Below the pieces are notes generated by a model that was given only the letters and a program-made list of their open reading frames with translations, was not told where the DNA came from and ran no database searches. A stretch of 64,000 nucleotides of DNA, from contig NC_021681.1 of the NCBI RefSeq assembly GCF_000247815.1, forward strand, positions 21,898,442 through 21,962,441, written 5' to 3'. Each line of letters starts with the position of its first letter. Position 1 is the first letter of the stretch. Shown here in pieces: positions 25,351 to 37,900 of this stretch. The position numbers and the translations under genes are program-made. This DNA is from Ficedula albicollis (Eukaryota; Chordata; Aves; Passeriformes; Muscicapidae).

Positions 25351-26283
25351 TTTCTGCCTGAGCACCACTGGAGCACTCACAGCTCAGGAAACAGCTGGAG
25401 AAACCATCCTGCAGGGCTGGGGAGGAGTGGGCTCTGCTAAGAGTCTCTTCTGCAATCACTAAAAAAGGGATTTTCTCTATCACCGTCACACAAATATTTC
25501 TCCTTCCTCAGAAATACTTCACTGATTATTGAGGTCCTCAACAACTGCATCAACCAAAAAAAAGACTTTACAACTACATTAATATTGTACATAAATGCTG
25601 CAATGTACAACAATATAAAATCAGAATTCACATGATGGGGTAGAGACCAGACTAAAACCCAGAGGTTGACATTAAGTATGTGAAAAACCAACCACCTTGA
25701 GACTGATCCCAGTAACATTTGTTCAATTACTCCTGAATATAAAGATGCATTTTTCTATACCCAAGTTTCTTAATGCTTGGAAATGTTTCCAACACAAGCC
25801 AGTGTACTAATGCATAAACAACCTTAAACTTCTAAAAATTTACTTCCATTGTAATTCTGTGAGGACTTCTAACTTTAGGTGAAGTCCTTTAGAAGAGGTG
25901 CTCTAAGTAATCACAGGATTTAAAAAACAAAAAGTCCTCCTCCAGGAAAGTGTTCTGACTGCACTGAGGCATCTTCTATCCAAAGAAAATGTTCCCACCC
26001 CAGTGGTAGAAGGTTCCCCTGCACAGACAGGCTGCATCAGAAGAGGCACCTGCCTCACCTGACTACAGGGGATGTTTACTGGGTCAGTGGTTACTAAATA
26101 AACCAGGCATTCAGACTTCCAGTCACTCCAACAAACCAGCCCCCTTCTCAAGTGTCACAAGACAAGACAAGAGCAAGTGAAACAAATTTGGAAATGAGTC
26201 TCTGATCAGCAGTTTCTCCAAGGCCAAGGTTCTCCTGTTTTGTGTCTCTGACCAGGCAGAAGATGATGATTTTTGGTTTTGTT

Positions 26284-26398
26284 AAGCAGAAGTTCCATCA
26301 GGGTGCTGTTTTAAAAGGTCACACTATTTCGTTTAATCATAAAGCAGAAGTTCCATCAGGGTGCTGTTTTAAAGGTCACACTATTTCTTTTAATCATG
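26284..26398. repeat. Tandem doublet, 58-bp unit
   Basis: Copies are 26284-26341 and 26342-26398, beginning aagcagaagttccatcaggg. They differ by one A deletion and a G/T and an A/G substitution. Confidence 0.95.
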
Positions 26399-29300
26399 AA
26401 ATGTATGAAGTTACCAGTTGTCTATCCTGGGTTAGCACTAACCTGTGATATCCATGTGCATCCCTGTTCTAGCTGGGAGACCCCCACAAAGGACATTTAT
26501 TTTGCACAGCAAGAATACTTAATGCGTGTCAAAAATATTCAATTTTTAATTACAAAACCCTTCTGTTAGGTTGCCTGTTTTTCCTGAGACACGGGGCAGA
26601 GTGAGTGATTTGCAAAAATCCTGCACATGCAGCAGCAGGAAGATTTCCAAAGCAACCTGGTAAAAGCATGACAAGGCAGGACAGGCAAATCCCAGGAGCT
26701 GCTGGGTATCAGAAGAATCTCTGTGACAAAGCTGCCTGCAAAGAGCAAAACACCAGGGCCAAAAATCCCCCAGGTGCTGCTTTATGGCATCTTTGTGGGA
26801 TGTCTCCATCCTGCCACAGGCCCCTGGGAAAGGCATCTTTGGAGGCAGAGAAATGCAAACAAACAATAAAATCACCCAAGGAGCTGCCCACAAAAAGTAG
26901 TTAGAACTGATGATGCTTTTTTCAAACATTAAAAAACACCCCAAACAAACAAACAAAAAAAAAAACACTGCTGAATTTTCAGCCCTCTCCTCCTCAGCAG
27001 TACTTTTCCTGCAAGTGGAACCAAAGAACACATAAATGTGTTTTCATATGGGAAAATAATTTAAAGCTAAATTATTCCCCCTGAATTCTATTTAAATTAA
27101 ATCACTCCTACTTCTTAAAAATGGAAATAAGTATGCAAACACCTTTTGAAGACGCTCACTTACTTGTGCATACACCCACCAAGAAGATAATTGTCTAGCT
27201 ATTTTTTTAAAAAGAACAAAAGGCTTTTCCTCTGGTAAATAAATAATTAATTTAAAAATTAATCTTGTTTATTAATTGTTGCCTTTTGAATGAGCAAAGC
27301 TTTTAGTTGTGTCAAAGCTATTAACAGTGGCAGTTGTACATTAAGCAAATGAAATATTCAGCAGCCTCACTTCAGTGCCCTTTTGTAATTGCAGATTGGT
27401 TACCAAACACCTCATCTCTTTGGTAAATAAAAGGGTATTTCTACATTTATTTTAAAAGCTGATTTCAGAATTCAGAGGAGATTTTATGCAAATTGTTATG
27501 ACAATTATGCAAATATCTAAGGAATTTTTGCTTTTATAGAAAATCATGGCAAGAGTGCTTTTCCTAGGAACTGTCCCCACTCCATGTTTAGAATTCCTTG
27601 GATGCTCAAGCACTATCATTTCAGCATCAGGGCAAAAGTAACTGCAAAAATAATGATATGTGGCCATGTAGATAAAACATGGTGAAATAAGGATGGTCAG
27701 AAAGGTTTTGAAATCAACATATTCCATTTCACAGCAAAGTAACAGAGCACATGAAGTAGAAATCTGCTCTATTAATAAAAGCTTGAATGTACACTAATCT
27801 TCACTATTGCTATCAACTGGGGAAAAAGACTCCACGTATTGTGGTTTCCACTGTGACCAGTGACCCAACTGGAAAGAGAAACCAGGAACAATTTTTGTGC
27901 CAATTTCTGTGACTTTTTTGCTATGGCAGAGGATTCTCTCTACTCAGCCACCAGCTGCACCAATGTCACCTGTGCTCTTGAACAAAGTTGGCTCAGTCAC
28001 TACAAACTGCTCCCAAGCAGAAGGAAAGTGGGAACAGCACCCTTTTCTAAAGTTATTTGATTGCACCCTCGGGAAATGAAACATTTGAGGTCCCCTCTGT
28101 GCCCAGGAGGGACCAAAAGCTCCATCACCTCTCCCCCATGTTGCACATCTTGAGATTAGTGCCCAAATATCACACCAGGCAAAACAATTTCTGTCTCTAA
28201 ATAACATTAAAATGTCTGTGAGATACAGAGAAAGCTAGAATACAGAAATCAAGGGAGGGGCTGCTCTGGGCACAGGTGGGCATAGTCTTGTGGAGAACCA
28301 GAAATGGATCAATTCTCTCATCACAACCAGTACAGTACACTGTGCTCTGCATTCCCAGCTGAAGCAGCCTGTGGGTGTGATGTCCAACTGGAGAGCAATG
28401 GAAATAGACTGGTCCCAGTTTGGATTTGGTATGAACTGTCTGCAAATGTGGTTTACCAAAATAATCCATATATTCAAGGTATTCTAAGGCCCAACACATT
28501 ATATTTTGCACAATATTACTTACATGGAGAGGTGTTTAATGGAAGAGAAAAACCTGAAGTCTCACAAACCTGAGTTCAATAGGCATTCAAGCTCTCTTTT
28601 GTTTTAATTAGGATGACATTATTTTCATGGCAATCTATAAATTGCATACTACGTGCAGATTGAAAAAAATAAAAAGCACTATCCCAAAATCATAACCATG
28701 ACGAGAGAAATGAAGGCTAAACAGACAATGCTACATGCAGGATTACAAAGACAACATGGAAAAGCATCAGGAGGTTGAGATTTTAGAAAGTCTTTCTGGG
28801 TCACTCACTGTTACAGCAGCAGCTAAAATTATCCTTAAACCTGGCTTGTATTGCAGTATCTAATAATCAGGTCAGATTTCAGGTAATGTGAGCCCTCCTG
28901 CTAGGATACCATTGCAATATGTCATTCCACATAACACACCCAGTGAAACAGGTGCAGTTAAGGCACAGCTTTATGTTTGATTTCATAAGCTCACAAAAGA
29001 GGAGCTTCAAGACCAATTCCAAGCAGTCTGCACCACCAGGGCACAGACAGGCAAGTGGGTCCACTGGCACTCAGGTAAGATGTGCTGGTTTTGGTGTCAC
29101 TCTAAGCAGACATAAAATACTTAAGAATTTTATAAACAATCTCCCCACACAGATATATGATGTTCTTAATTTTCACTACTCACCCAAAGAGACAGGAAAG
29201 CGAGAACACAATTCTACACAGCGCTGTCACAAAACTCAACCAACAGGCTGAGGTTGGAAGCAGATTTGAAGACTGAAAATTATTAGCATTAACACACAAA

Positions 29301-32214
29301 GGAAGTAGAGAAGAAGCTGTGACACTTTCAGTACTATTTCTAAATTTTTATTAAAGAAGGATGAATATTATTACTGATTATCAAAGAGCTTGCACATGAG
29401 TCAACTTCTCATTTAACTGAACTGATTGCTGAAGACACAATTGTTTTATATACAACTAACATTTGTAGATTTTTACTTTCACAAATAAAGGATACAAAAA
29501 CTTGCTCTTTCCCCTCCACCAGGAGGGTGAATCCCCACAGGTACCAAAACCATTTGGTAAGCAAACAAGGGATGTTTTTTAGATGCACTGATTAGGATTT
29601 ATGACACTGAAAATCACCATTAGCATAATATATAATCTGCTAAAGTATACATATAAAATTGTATGATAGAAAGATACTTTCTCTCACTTTAGACATTACA
29701 CAGTCCCTTTCCTGGGTGGGCAGGCCCTGGCACTGAAGCCACAGAGAAGCTGTGGATGCTCCTGGATCCCTGGAAGTGTCCAAGGCTGGGTTGGATGGGA
29801 CTTGGAACAACCTGGCACAGTGGAAGGTGTCCCTGCCTATGGCACAGGGTAGAACAAGATGATCTTTAATATCCCTCTCAACCCAAAACTACTTCATGAT
29901 CTTAAGACAACATCCATTTACTGCCTTAGTAAAGGGAAATGGGGCTCTCACTTCATGATCTCCTGCAGACTGGTTCAGTACAAAGAAAAGATTTTATATA
30001 TTTCTATACTATATATACAGTGTGGAACTGACCTTGTGGCATGCTCATTCACCCCCACACACTGCATGTAGAACATTACAAATGTTGATACAGTCTCTCT
30101 TTTCAGCTTTCCCTCACAAAACACAAGAAATCTTGAACCAACAAGACAAACTGAGGAGCTCCACCAACAAGTTCATTTTCTACTCCTTTGGTCTAATGAT
30201 TTAGGCCAGTCTCTAACAAAGTATTTGTTGGCACATAGTTATTAAAAAAAAAATCATTTTTTTAAGTTTATAACAAGCTGCTGAAGGAAAAGGAAAACCA
30301 AAGGTGTAAATAAACCCACAAACGTTAAGTGAATGTCTGGTATTCTGAGCTGGACTTAACAGATGCATTTTTCCTTCAATGCAAACCACAATCGTTGATT
30401 TTTGATACTTGCATGAATCTATAAGCATGCATTTCCATCCTCTATTTGCATTTTGAGCCAATCAGAGATACAGATCATGATCCATTAGCTTACAGCTTAT
30501 AGACTCAACATGATGTGAAGAAATTGTAGGAACCAACCTCACTTTGAAAAAAAAAGTAGTTTCAGAGGTTTAAGGAATCCCATGTCCTTAACACAAGAAA
30601 ACCCCAGACAAGTAATAAAAGGACTTAATTGCTGCAGTGTAACTTCCTTACTTTTAATATCATTGTGTTATTAACAATCTCATTACCAGCTTATGCTCCA
30701 AGTCAAGCAACTGTTACTGTTTGAATTCTTATACTTTAAAAGGAAATGCACAAAACATTCAGCAGAAAAATAAAGGAAAATGTGGATTTTCTGGTTCACG
30801 TATGTTTATGTTAAACTATTTAGGGTCTGTTCTAAAAACATTGTCCTAGAACAGTTAGGATGTTAAATTTAAATCAGCTTATTAGAAGGCTGAAACAAAA
30901 CACAGACAGTAGACAAAGCCCTAAATAAAGTTTAAAAAACCATATGCAAGAAGCAGCAACACTTTTAAAGAAAAGCAAAGCCTTCAACTCTCGAGGACTC
31001 ATGTGGATAATAAATCAGCAGTAACACAACCATAGCTACGCATCCATCTGCATCAGCTGGACATCAGAAGAAAACACTAGAGTATCACAGATGTTGCTTT
31101 CCAGCTGCACACACTCTCCCATTAAAACTCTGCATACATTGAAAAGGTTGACAACACTGTGAAGGAGGCAGCTCTGACAGAAATGTGTTAATTCCAGCAC
31201 CTCAGTGGACGCAGAGCATCTCCTGCAGTATGGATTTACCATGATGGCTGGTCCACTGACTCATATTCCTTCCTGAAAGCAGGTCTCTGGACCAAAACAT
31301 GAAAGACCATTTGCAGGCATTCCTTACTTTCTCTGGCTAACTTTAAAATGAATGGGTTGTGTTTGGTACTGCCCTATTTTGAAACAACATGCTTTTGTCT
31401 CCCCAGTGGTGTTTATGAAGCCTAGGGTTGGGTAACAAGTTTGAAGGACACATTTTTGCCACATTACTGAAGGAATGCGGTGAGCGATCCTGGCAACCTG
31501 AACACTAGAAAATAATTTACATTATAAAACCTGCAAGCAGGAATAACCAGAAAAATATTTTCACATTATTTTGCTTCCAAGTATCAAGTTAGGGATTATT
31601 TTTTTTTTTTGGTTAACAAATATTTGCTTTATTACAGCTTTATTAACATCTGCTGAAAAAGCTCAAGGTGAGGGAAAAATGACCATGCTGAAAGACAGTT
31701 TCTCTCAGCCCCCCTTTTGACAAGGGTTTTTGCATTCCTGTGCCAAGAGCATGTCTGCTGAGGATAGTGTTTTGGGCTGCTGTGATGAAAGCAGCACTGT
31801 GTTTGATGTGCCCAGGGCTCTGCCTGGGTATTGTCCTCCTCATCTCCCAGAGCCACAGGAGCACTTACTCCAGACATCCCCCAGCACCCCACCAGCACCA
31901 TCCCCATGCACTGTGATTGCCTAAAACTGCTGCTTTTGTACACAAAATGTGTGTTTCAGCAAGAGCTGAGCTGCCCAAAAAGACCACATTGGAAAGCTCT
32001 TTGCACTCAAGATTTTTTTTACGAGTAACTAAGGGATTTATTTATTTTTTTCGTAAAACCACATGCTACCAAAGGCCCCTAAAATTATTAGCATGTGCAA
32101 GAAACGTGCTTTGCACCTTAACTGTATTGTATTTAATTGATGGAGTATGACAAGCACATCCTTACCTCTCTAGAAAATTAAGTGCCTGTGTCTAGAGCAG
32201 CCTCCTTCTGGCTG
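26399..32214. other. Intronic stretch without genes
   Basis: Mostly unique AT-rich sequence with one CR1 fragment (29715-29900) and short A or T runs. No exon with recognisable coding content was seen. Confidence 0.65.
29715..29900 (+). mobile_element. CR1 LINE 3'-end fragment
   Basis: The segment contains caggccctggcactgaagcc, agagaagctgtggatgctcc, ctggaagtgtccaaggctgg, gttggatgggacttggaaca and tggaaggtgtccctgcc, then agaacaagatgatctttaa and a decayed 3' end near 29900. It is the same sub-type as the 55-kb copies. Confidence 0.9.
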
Positions 32215-34326
32215 TGCTCCCCAGTTTGTGCCAAAAAAGGACTGAGCATCTCCACCAGCTTCACACAAACCAGCTCTTTGTAAAGGCCTTAATCCAGATC
32301 CATCCCACCAAATTTTCAGATTCAGAGGTGCCCATAAACACCCTTGTCCATGCCTCTGATTGTCCAACACACCCTTGGGATGCTCTTCCTGTTTTGGAGG
32401 GAACCAAAGTGCTGGATCCACTCCCAGTGACTGCCTGGAGTTACATAAGACACTGAATGTCTTTGATCATACTCAGACAAACAAGTGTACCTGAAGTAAA
32501 ACTGTCTCACAGTTATTTCATTTTCAGCTTCCATAGGATTTCTCAGATTCTTCAGATTTCTCACCTTCTGTGCTCCTCATTTCTTTCCAGTGAAATACTT
32601 ACTGACGACTATTGGTAGGCTAATACAAAAACAGGGGTTTGAAACTATTTTCTTCTAAGACTTGGAAACCAAATATCTGAGAAATCTCTCCAAAACCCAA
32701 AAAATCTGAGAAATTGAGCAACTTTGCATGTTAGTCAGATGAAAAAAAACCAAACATTACTGCAGGGACATGGGAAATGGAATTGTCCTCTCTGCTTTGA
32801 TGCCCAGAGAAAAGAATTCTATCTTCTAAAAAAAGTAACTATGATCACATTCTGCTATTTAATACCTTGCATTTCACTGAGGACTGTTAGATATTTTTAA
32901 CAAATAACAGAAATAAATCAAAACTCTATTTCTGAACTGTCTGAAGCCACATGTCTTCCCCAGCTCTCCACACAGTCCCTGCTGCTCTCCCTCCTCCCTT
33001 CCTCTTACTCCAAAGACCAATGACCTCCAAAGGCAATAAAAGCTTTCTGATTCTATTTAGTATGTTTAGGTGGCCCCTATGATACAGTAGTTTAATTGTA
33101 AACAAGTTATTGTAATCACAGGTGCTTCTACTGAGAACTTAAACATGGAATAAATAAATTGACTTATGTAGGCGGAGATGGAAGGGAAATGGACTCTCAC
33201 TGTCTATAACCTCACATTATTTGGCTATAATATGTATTTTCCCATCTGCAAGCTAAGCAACAGTTCCACTTGCTCCCCAGTTTGTGCCAAAAAAGGACTG
33301 AGCATCTCCACCAGCTTCACACAAACCAGCTCTTTGTAAAGGCCTTAATCCAGATCCATCCCACCAAATTTTCAGATTCAGAAGTGCCCATGAACACCCT
33401 TGTCCATGCCTCTGATTGTCCAACACACCCTTGGGATGCTCTTCCTGTTTTGGAGGGAACCAAAGTGCTGGATCCACTCCCAGTGACTGCCTGGAGTTAC
33501 ATAAGACACTGAATGTCTTTGATCATACTCAGACAAACAAGTGTACCTGAAGTAAAACTGTCTCACAGTTATTTCATTTTCAGCTTCCATAGGATTTCTC
33601 AGATTCTTCAGATTTCTCACCTTCTGTGCTCCTCATTTCTTTCCAGTGAAATACTTACTGACGACTATTGGTAGTCTAATACAAAAACAGGGGTTTGAAA
33701 CTATTTGCTTCTAAGACTTGGAAACCAAATATCTGAGAAATCTCTCCAAAACCCAAAAAATCTGAGAAATTGAGCAACTTTGCATGTTAGTCAGATGAAA
33801 AAAAAACAAACATTACTGCAGGGACATGGGAAATGGAATTGTCCTCTCTGCTTTGATGCCCAGAGAAAAGAATTCTATCTTCTAAAAAAAGTAACTATGA
33901 TCACATTCTGCTATTTAATACCTTGCATTTCACTGAGGACTGTTAGATATTTTTAACAAATAACAGAAATAAATCAAAACTCTATTTCTGAACTGTCTGA
34001 AGCCACATGTCTTCCCCAGCTCTCCACACAGTCCCTGCTGCTCTCCCTCCTCCCTTCCTCTTACTCCAAAGACCAATGACCTCCAAAGGCAATAAAAGCT
34101 TTCTGATTCTATTTAGTATGTTTAGGTGGCCCCTATGATACAGTAGTTTAATTGTAAACAAGTTATTGTAATCACAGGTGCTTCTACTGAGAACTTAAAC
34201 ATGGAATAAATAAATTGACTTATGTAGGCGGAGATGGAAGGGAAATGGACTCTCACTGTCTATAACCTCACATTATTTGGCTATAATATGTATTTTCCCA
34301 TCTGCAAGCTAAGCAACAGTTCCACT
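32215..34326. repeat. Large tandem duplication, 1,056-bp unit
   Basis: Copy 1 is 32215-33270 and copy 2 is 33271-34326, both starting tgctccccagtttgtgcc and ending gcaacagttccact. I count about five single-base differences (for example cccataaaca/cccatgaaca, ttcagaggtg/ttcagaagtg, ggtaggct/ggtagtct, ttttctt/tttgctt), about 0.5%. The unit contains no recognised transposon or exon. It is the youngest-looking and largest duplication in the window. Confidence 0.97.
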
Positions 34327-34520
34327 GCTCTCAGGGAGAACCTGAGAGGTGCATAGTGGGCCACAAATCCTTTACTGCCTGTATAGCAGCTGACAGTAAG
34401 AAAAAAAGGAGGAAGTTCAGATGTGCTTGACGTGCGTTGGGGAGCTACAACACACTTGAATCCACAAAACACTATTATTAAGTAATAAGTAATAACAAGG
34501 CAGAAAGACTTTCTTCCAGG

Positions 34521-34910
34521 CCGTTAAAATTTTCCAGCCGATGGATCCCGATTAGTCACAACAGAAGTATTCCATCACACGGATAAAAGAAACGCATCCA
34601 CCCTGGCAGGCGCTGCGGCCACGCCGCACCTCGGAGCACGACACGACGCACAGATGCTGGCAATCTGGGGAGGGGGTGGCAGCCTGCTCCACACATCTGT
34701 TACTGTGGGAAAAAGCCATGTCGGTGTTTTGTCAAATTGCTCTATTAGTAATGAATACAGCTGTTTCACATCGCATAATCTGTGTTGCAACACTTCGCTA
34801 AGTGACTCCGCACAGAACTATGCCCTGCTGTTCGTGCTCAGCTGTAATTCTGATTATCCAGGGAGATGCCACTGTGCTTTTAAAATAAAAAATAAAAAAA
34901 AAGGTTGAGC
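34521..34910. promoter_or_regulatory. CpG-dense intronic patch, candidate enhancer or conserved element
   Basis: Thirteen CpGs fall within 34522-34648, with six more scattered to 34910, against a strongly CpG-poor background. The segment (gcgctgcggccacgccgcac, then tcggagcacgacacgacg) starts about 195 bp to the right of the 1,056-bp duplication. No exon was recognised. The call rests on composition only. Confidence 0.3.
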
Positions 34911-37900
34911 GCAGCTGTTTGTGCTTCAAGGAATGTAAAAAAAAATCGTTTCTCCCTGCCATGTATGCATTTTTCACTAGAAATCACAATGTGTTCTGGC
35001 ACTAGGGCAACTGCCCACTGGTAACACAGAGATGTGCCAAGTGTCTCTTCAGCCTTGGCTGAGAGCAGGGGTAGTGCTGACCAAGGTTTTAGCATAAACA
35101 CACGAGAGGCTGAGAAGTTATCATCACCTCAGGCTTCAACTTAAGCTTTGAGTAAAGGAAAATATGATCATCCTCCTTTCTTTGATAAATCCCTGAACGG
35201 AAATAAGTAAACGATTATCACTGCTCACAGACTGAAAGCCAATGGAACATCCCAGTGCTCGAGGTTACAGTCTTTGCTTACTACCCTCTTGTCACATCTG
35301 AGGCTGATATTGGACCAAATACATTTCCTCTTACAAAGTCATTTCAACTCTTAGGTCTACTGAGATAGTAACTATTACAATAATGTCTTAAACCAGGCTA
35401 CAGGTGCAGAGCCTTTGTCTGTAGCTGCACAGAGTCTGAAAGCTGAGCTCTGGGGGGAAAACTGACACAAATTCCACGTTTGCATTGTAAGCTGGCGGTT
35501 TCAAACCCTGAGGACAGTGGCCCTTTGTGTGCAAGGCCAGGTGGGGAGCTGGGTCCTGCTGCTGGCAGACACCTCCAAGGAGCCTCTCTTTGTCCCCAGG
35601 TAACAAAACCCTCCGCTTCCAGCAGATACAGCACAACGGCTAACAGGATAGGAAAGCATGTGCAATGGTGAAATGAAGCTGATGGTGATATTTGACACTA
35701 AGAAAGAAACACAAAAAAACCCACCTCGGTTTCAAGAAGACACTTAGAAGTCAACAAAACTTACAGTTTTCAGGCTGTAGCAAAAACTTCAAAAAGAGAA
35801 GGGGAAACAGCAAGGCAGAAAGAAAAATTAATTCCCAGATATGCAAATCTATTTGGATGTGTATTTTTGAGATGTTCTCATTCAAGGACAAATAGAAACA
35901 TCCAGTGGACAAAATTCCCACTTGGTTTCCCAAACTGGAAATTCCCAAATTTCCACTTTTACAAAGCTCTTGGGTAAAACCTACAACCTGCACAGACAGT
36001 ACATGTCTTTATACTTAAGCACCAATTTAGTCCTTCTATGCTGCTTTTCTGCCTCATGCACAGACCAAGAAAAAAGCATTTTTATGGTCACCAGACCCTC
36101 AGCTGTGGTCAGCCTGTGAAGCTGCAGGGCCACGCTGGGGGTGCAGGATGCCCATCACAGCATCCACCCCAAGGCTTTAACCAGGATGTGCACTCTCAGT
36201 GACAGCTGCCAAGGTGGCAAAGCTGACTTGTAGAGTGGAAAAATGCTGCAGGTACAGAAGCCACGAGTGTTCGCTGTAGAATGGATGCACTCATACAGCA
36301 AAGTACAAAACATGCAGATCAAGATGCAAACAAGGCAGGAAGATCTAGAGCAGGGCAAACTGGCATTCCTCAACTGTGAAATAAGATGTGCCAAGCTCTC
36401 TGAAGTCAAAAAGACACTGTGATTCCCCTGGTACTGGGACAGAAGAATGAGACAAACATCAGAAAGAGAGACCACTGTTTCTGAACTGAAGAATTTATAT
36501 TGCTCTGAAATCAGGAAGAGATTTCCTCTCTACTCTTCATCCTTTAGTGAAAGAGCTCCTGAGCTGAGGGCCAGGGAGGAGCAAGGACTCCAAGGATAAC
36601 CCCTTTGTGCACCCCTCACAATTTACTGATCCCCAACAAGTGTCTGCAATTTTCCTTGAAAATAAATTAAATGGTTCCCAGATAACTCAAAGAAAAGGCA
36701 AGAAATGCCAGTAGATCTCCACAGGACTGAAGTGACATCTGACTGCCTAGCACCTCCTCAGCTCAAGTGTCCCTCAGGCATCTGCATGTTCCATTTCTTT
36801 CTGGGCAGTTCAGCAGATGATCAGTCCTAGTTCACAGCAGAAAGAAGCCCGAGGTGACACAAGTATAATGAATGGTTTCTTTATGGGCTGGGTTTCAAAA
36901 GCCCAACAGCAAGAGCATATGGAAAAGAAACAATAAAAAGGGTCTCACAGACAAGAGACTCTCCTGGGGTGCCCATGGTGATGATGCCTCACAGCCACCC
37001 AAAGCCTGTGGCACACACACACCCAACAAGCACTCTAAACCATCTGTAAACTAAAGAAAATAATTTAACAAGTGGCTTTCTTGTATTCTAACCCCTGTAA
37101 CACACAGCTCACGTTCCTAACTCACAGTAGTTCATCATTTTCCTACCAGGGTGCATAATTAGTGACTGGATAAATAGATGTGAGAGTTAATGCCACTAAA
37201 GTGGAAGTATCACTCTCATTTCTTCCTCCTCCTGACCTCCTCCTCTTCTTTTTTGCTCCTGAACTGTGGGAGCTGAGACTAAATGGCAGAAGATCAGTTT
37301 TTCCTTCCTGACCAGGCTAATGGGTCAAGCAAATGCCAGCACCAGGCAAAGGAAACAGTGGGAAATGATGTAAAGGGTGGAGAGGACATCATGAGGTCAT
37401 GTCTTTCAGCAGCAGCCCTCCACCAGGTCAGGTCATTTGTATCAAACCACAATTTTTCCAAAGTCAAAAACAACCGCTGTTTTCAGCAGTAAAAACTATC
37501 TCCTGCTAATATAAAAATCACAAGGAAGAAAAGCACTTTAGAGCAGTACAAGACAGAAGAGCTACTCTGCTGAACTGAAAGCTATTTGAGCAGCAGCACA
37601 TCCACAGCACAGCCATTATCCAGCTTCTGAGACACCATCAAAATAAAGGTTTGAATGTAGGTTAGACATACTGGAAGACATAGTAATTCACAGGTAAAAT
37701 ACAAAAGAGAAAGAAATCAGAAAGGGGCAGAAAAGAGTTCCTTGTGTAAAATGAAACAGCACTGGTGGATGCCAGCAAACCAAATAAAATGACACTTGCA
37801 AATAAAACACTATTTTCACTTTATCTCTGTCCAGAAAAATACAATTAAAATATTGAGCATGATTCTCTACAGCCCCTCATGTTTGGGGGATGTTGCTTTG

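Noticed and set aside
25094..25489. 131-codon minus-strand frame with an internally repeated peptide
   Set aside because: The repetition comes from the 83-bp tandem doublet, whose unit is not a multiple of three. There is no family similarity or gene context.
26546..27031. 161-codon minus-strand frame, the longest in the window
   Set aside because: It has no recognisable domain, low-complexity hydrophobic runs from T-rich DNA, and a position in the middle of the intron; it is compatible with chance.
32214..33620. Pairs of nearly identical 80-codon frames on both strands
   Set aside because: They duplicate because the 1,056-bp DNA unit is duplicated. They show no domain and lie in the intron.
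37200..37262. CCT/TTC-rich pyrimidine stretch as a possible acceptor tract or triplex site
   Set aside because: It lies on the plus strand, so in transcript sense it is purine-rich and cannot be a polypyrimidine tract. It is too short and irregular for a confident structural claim.
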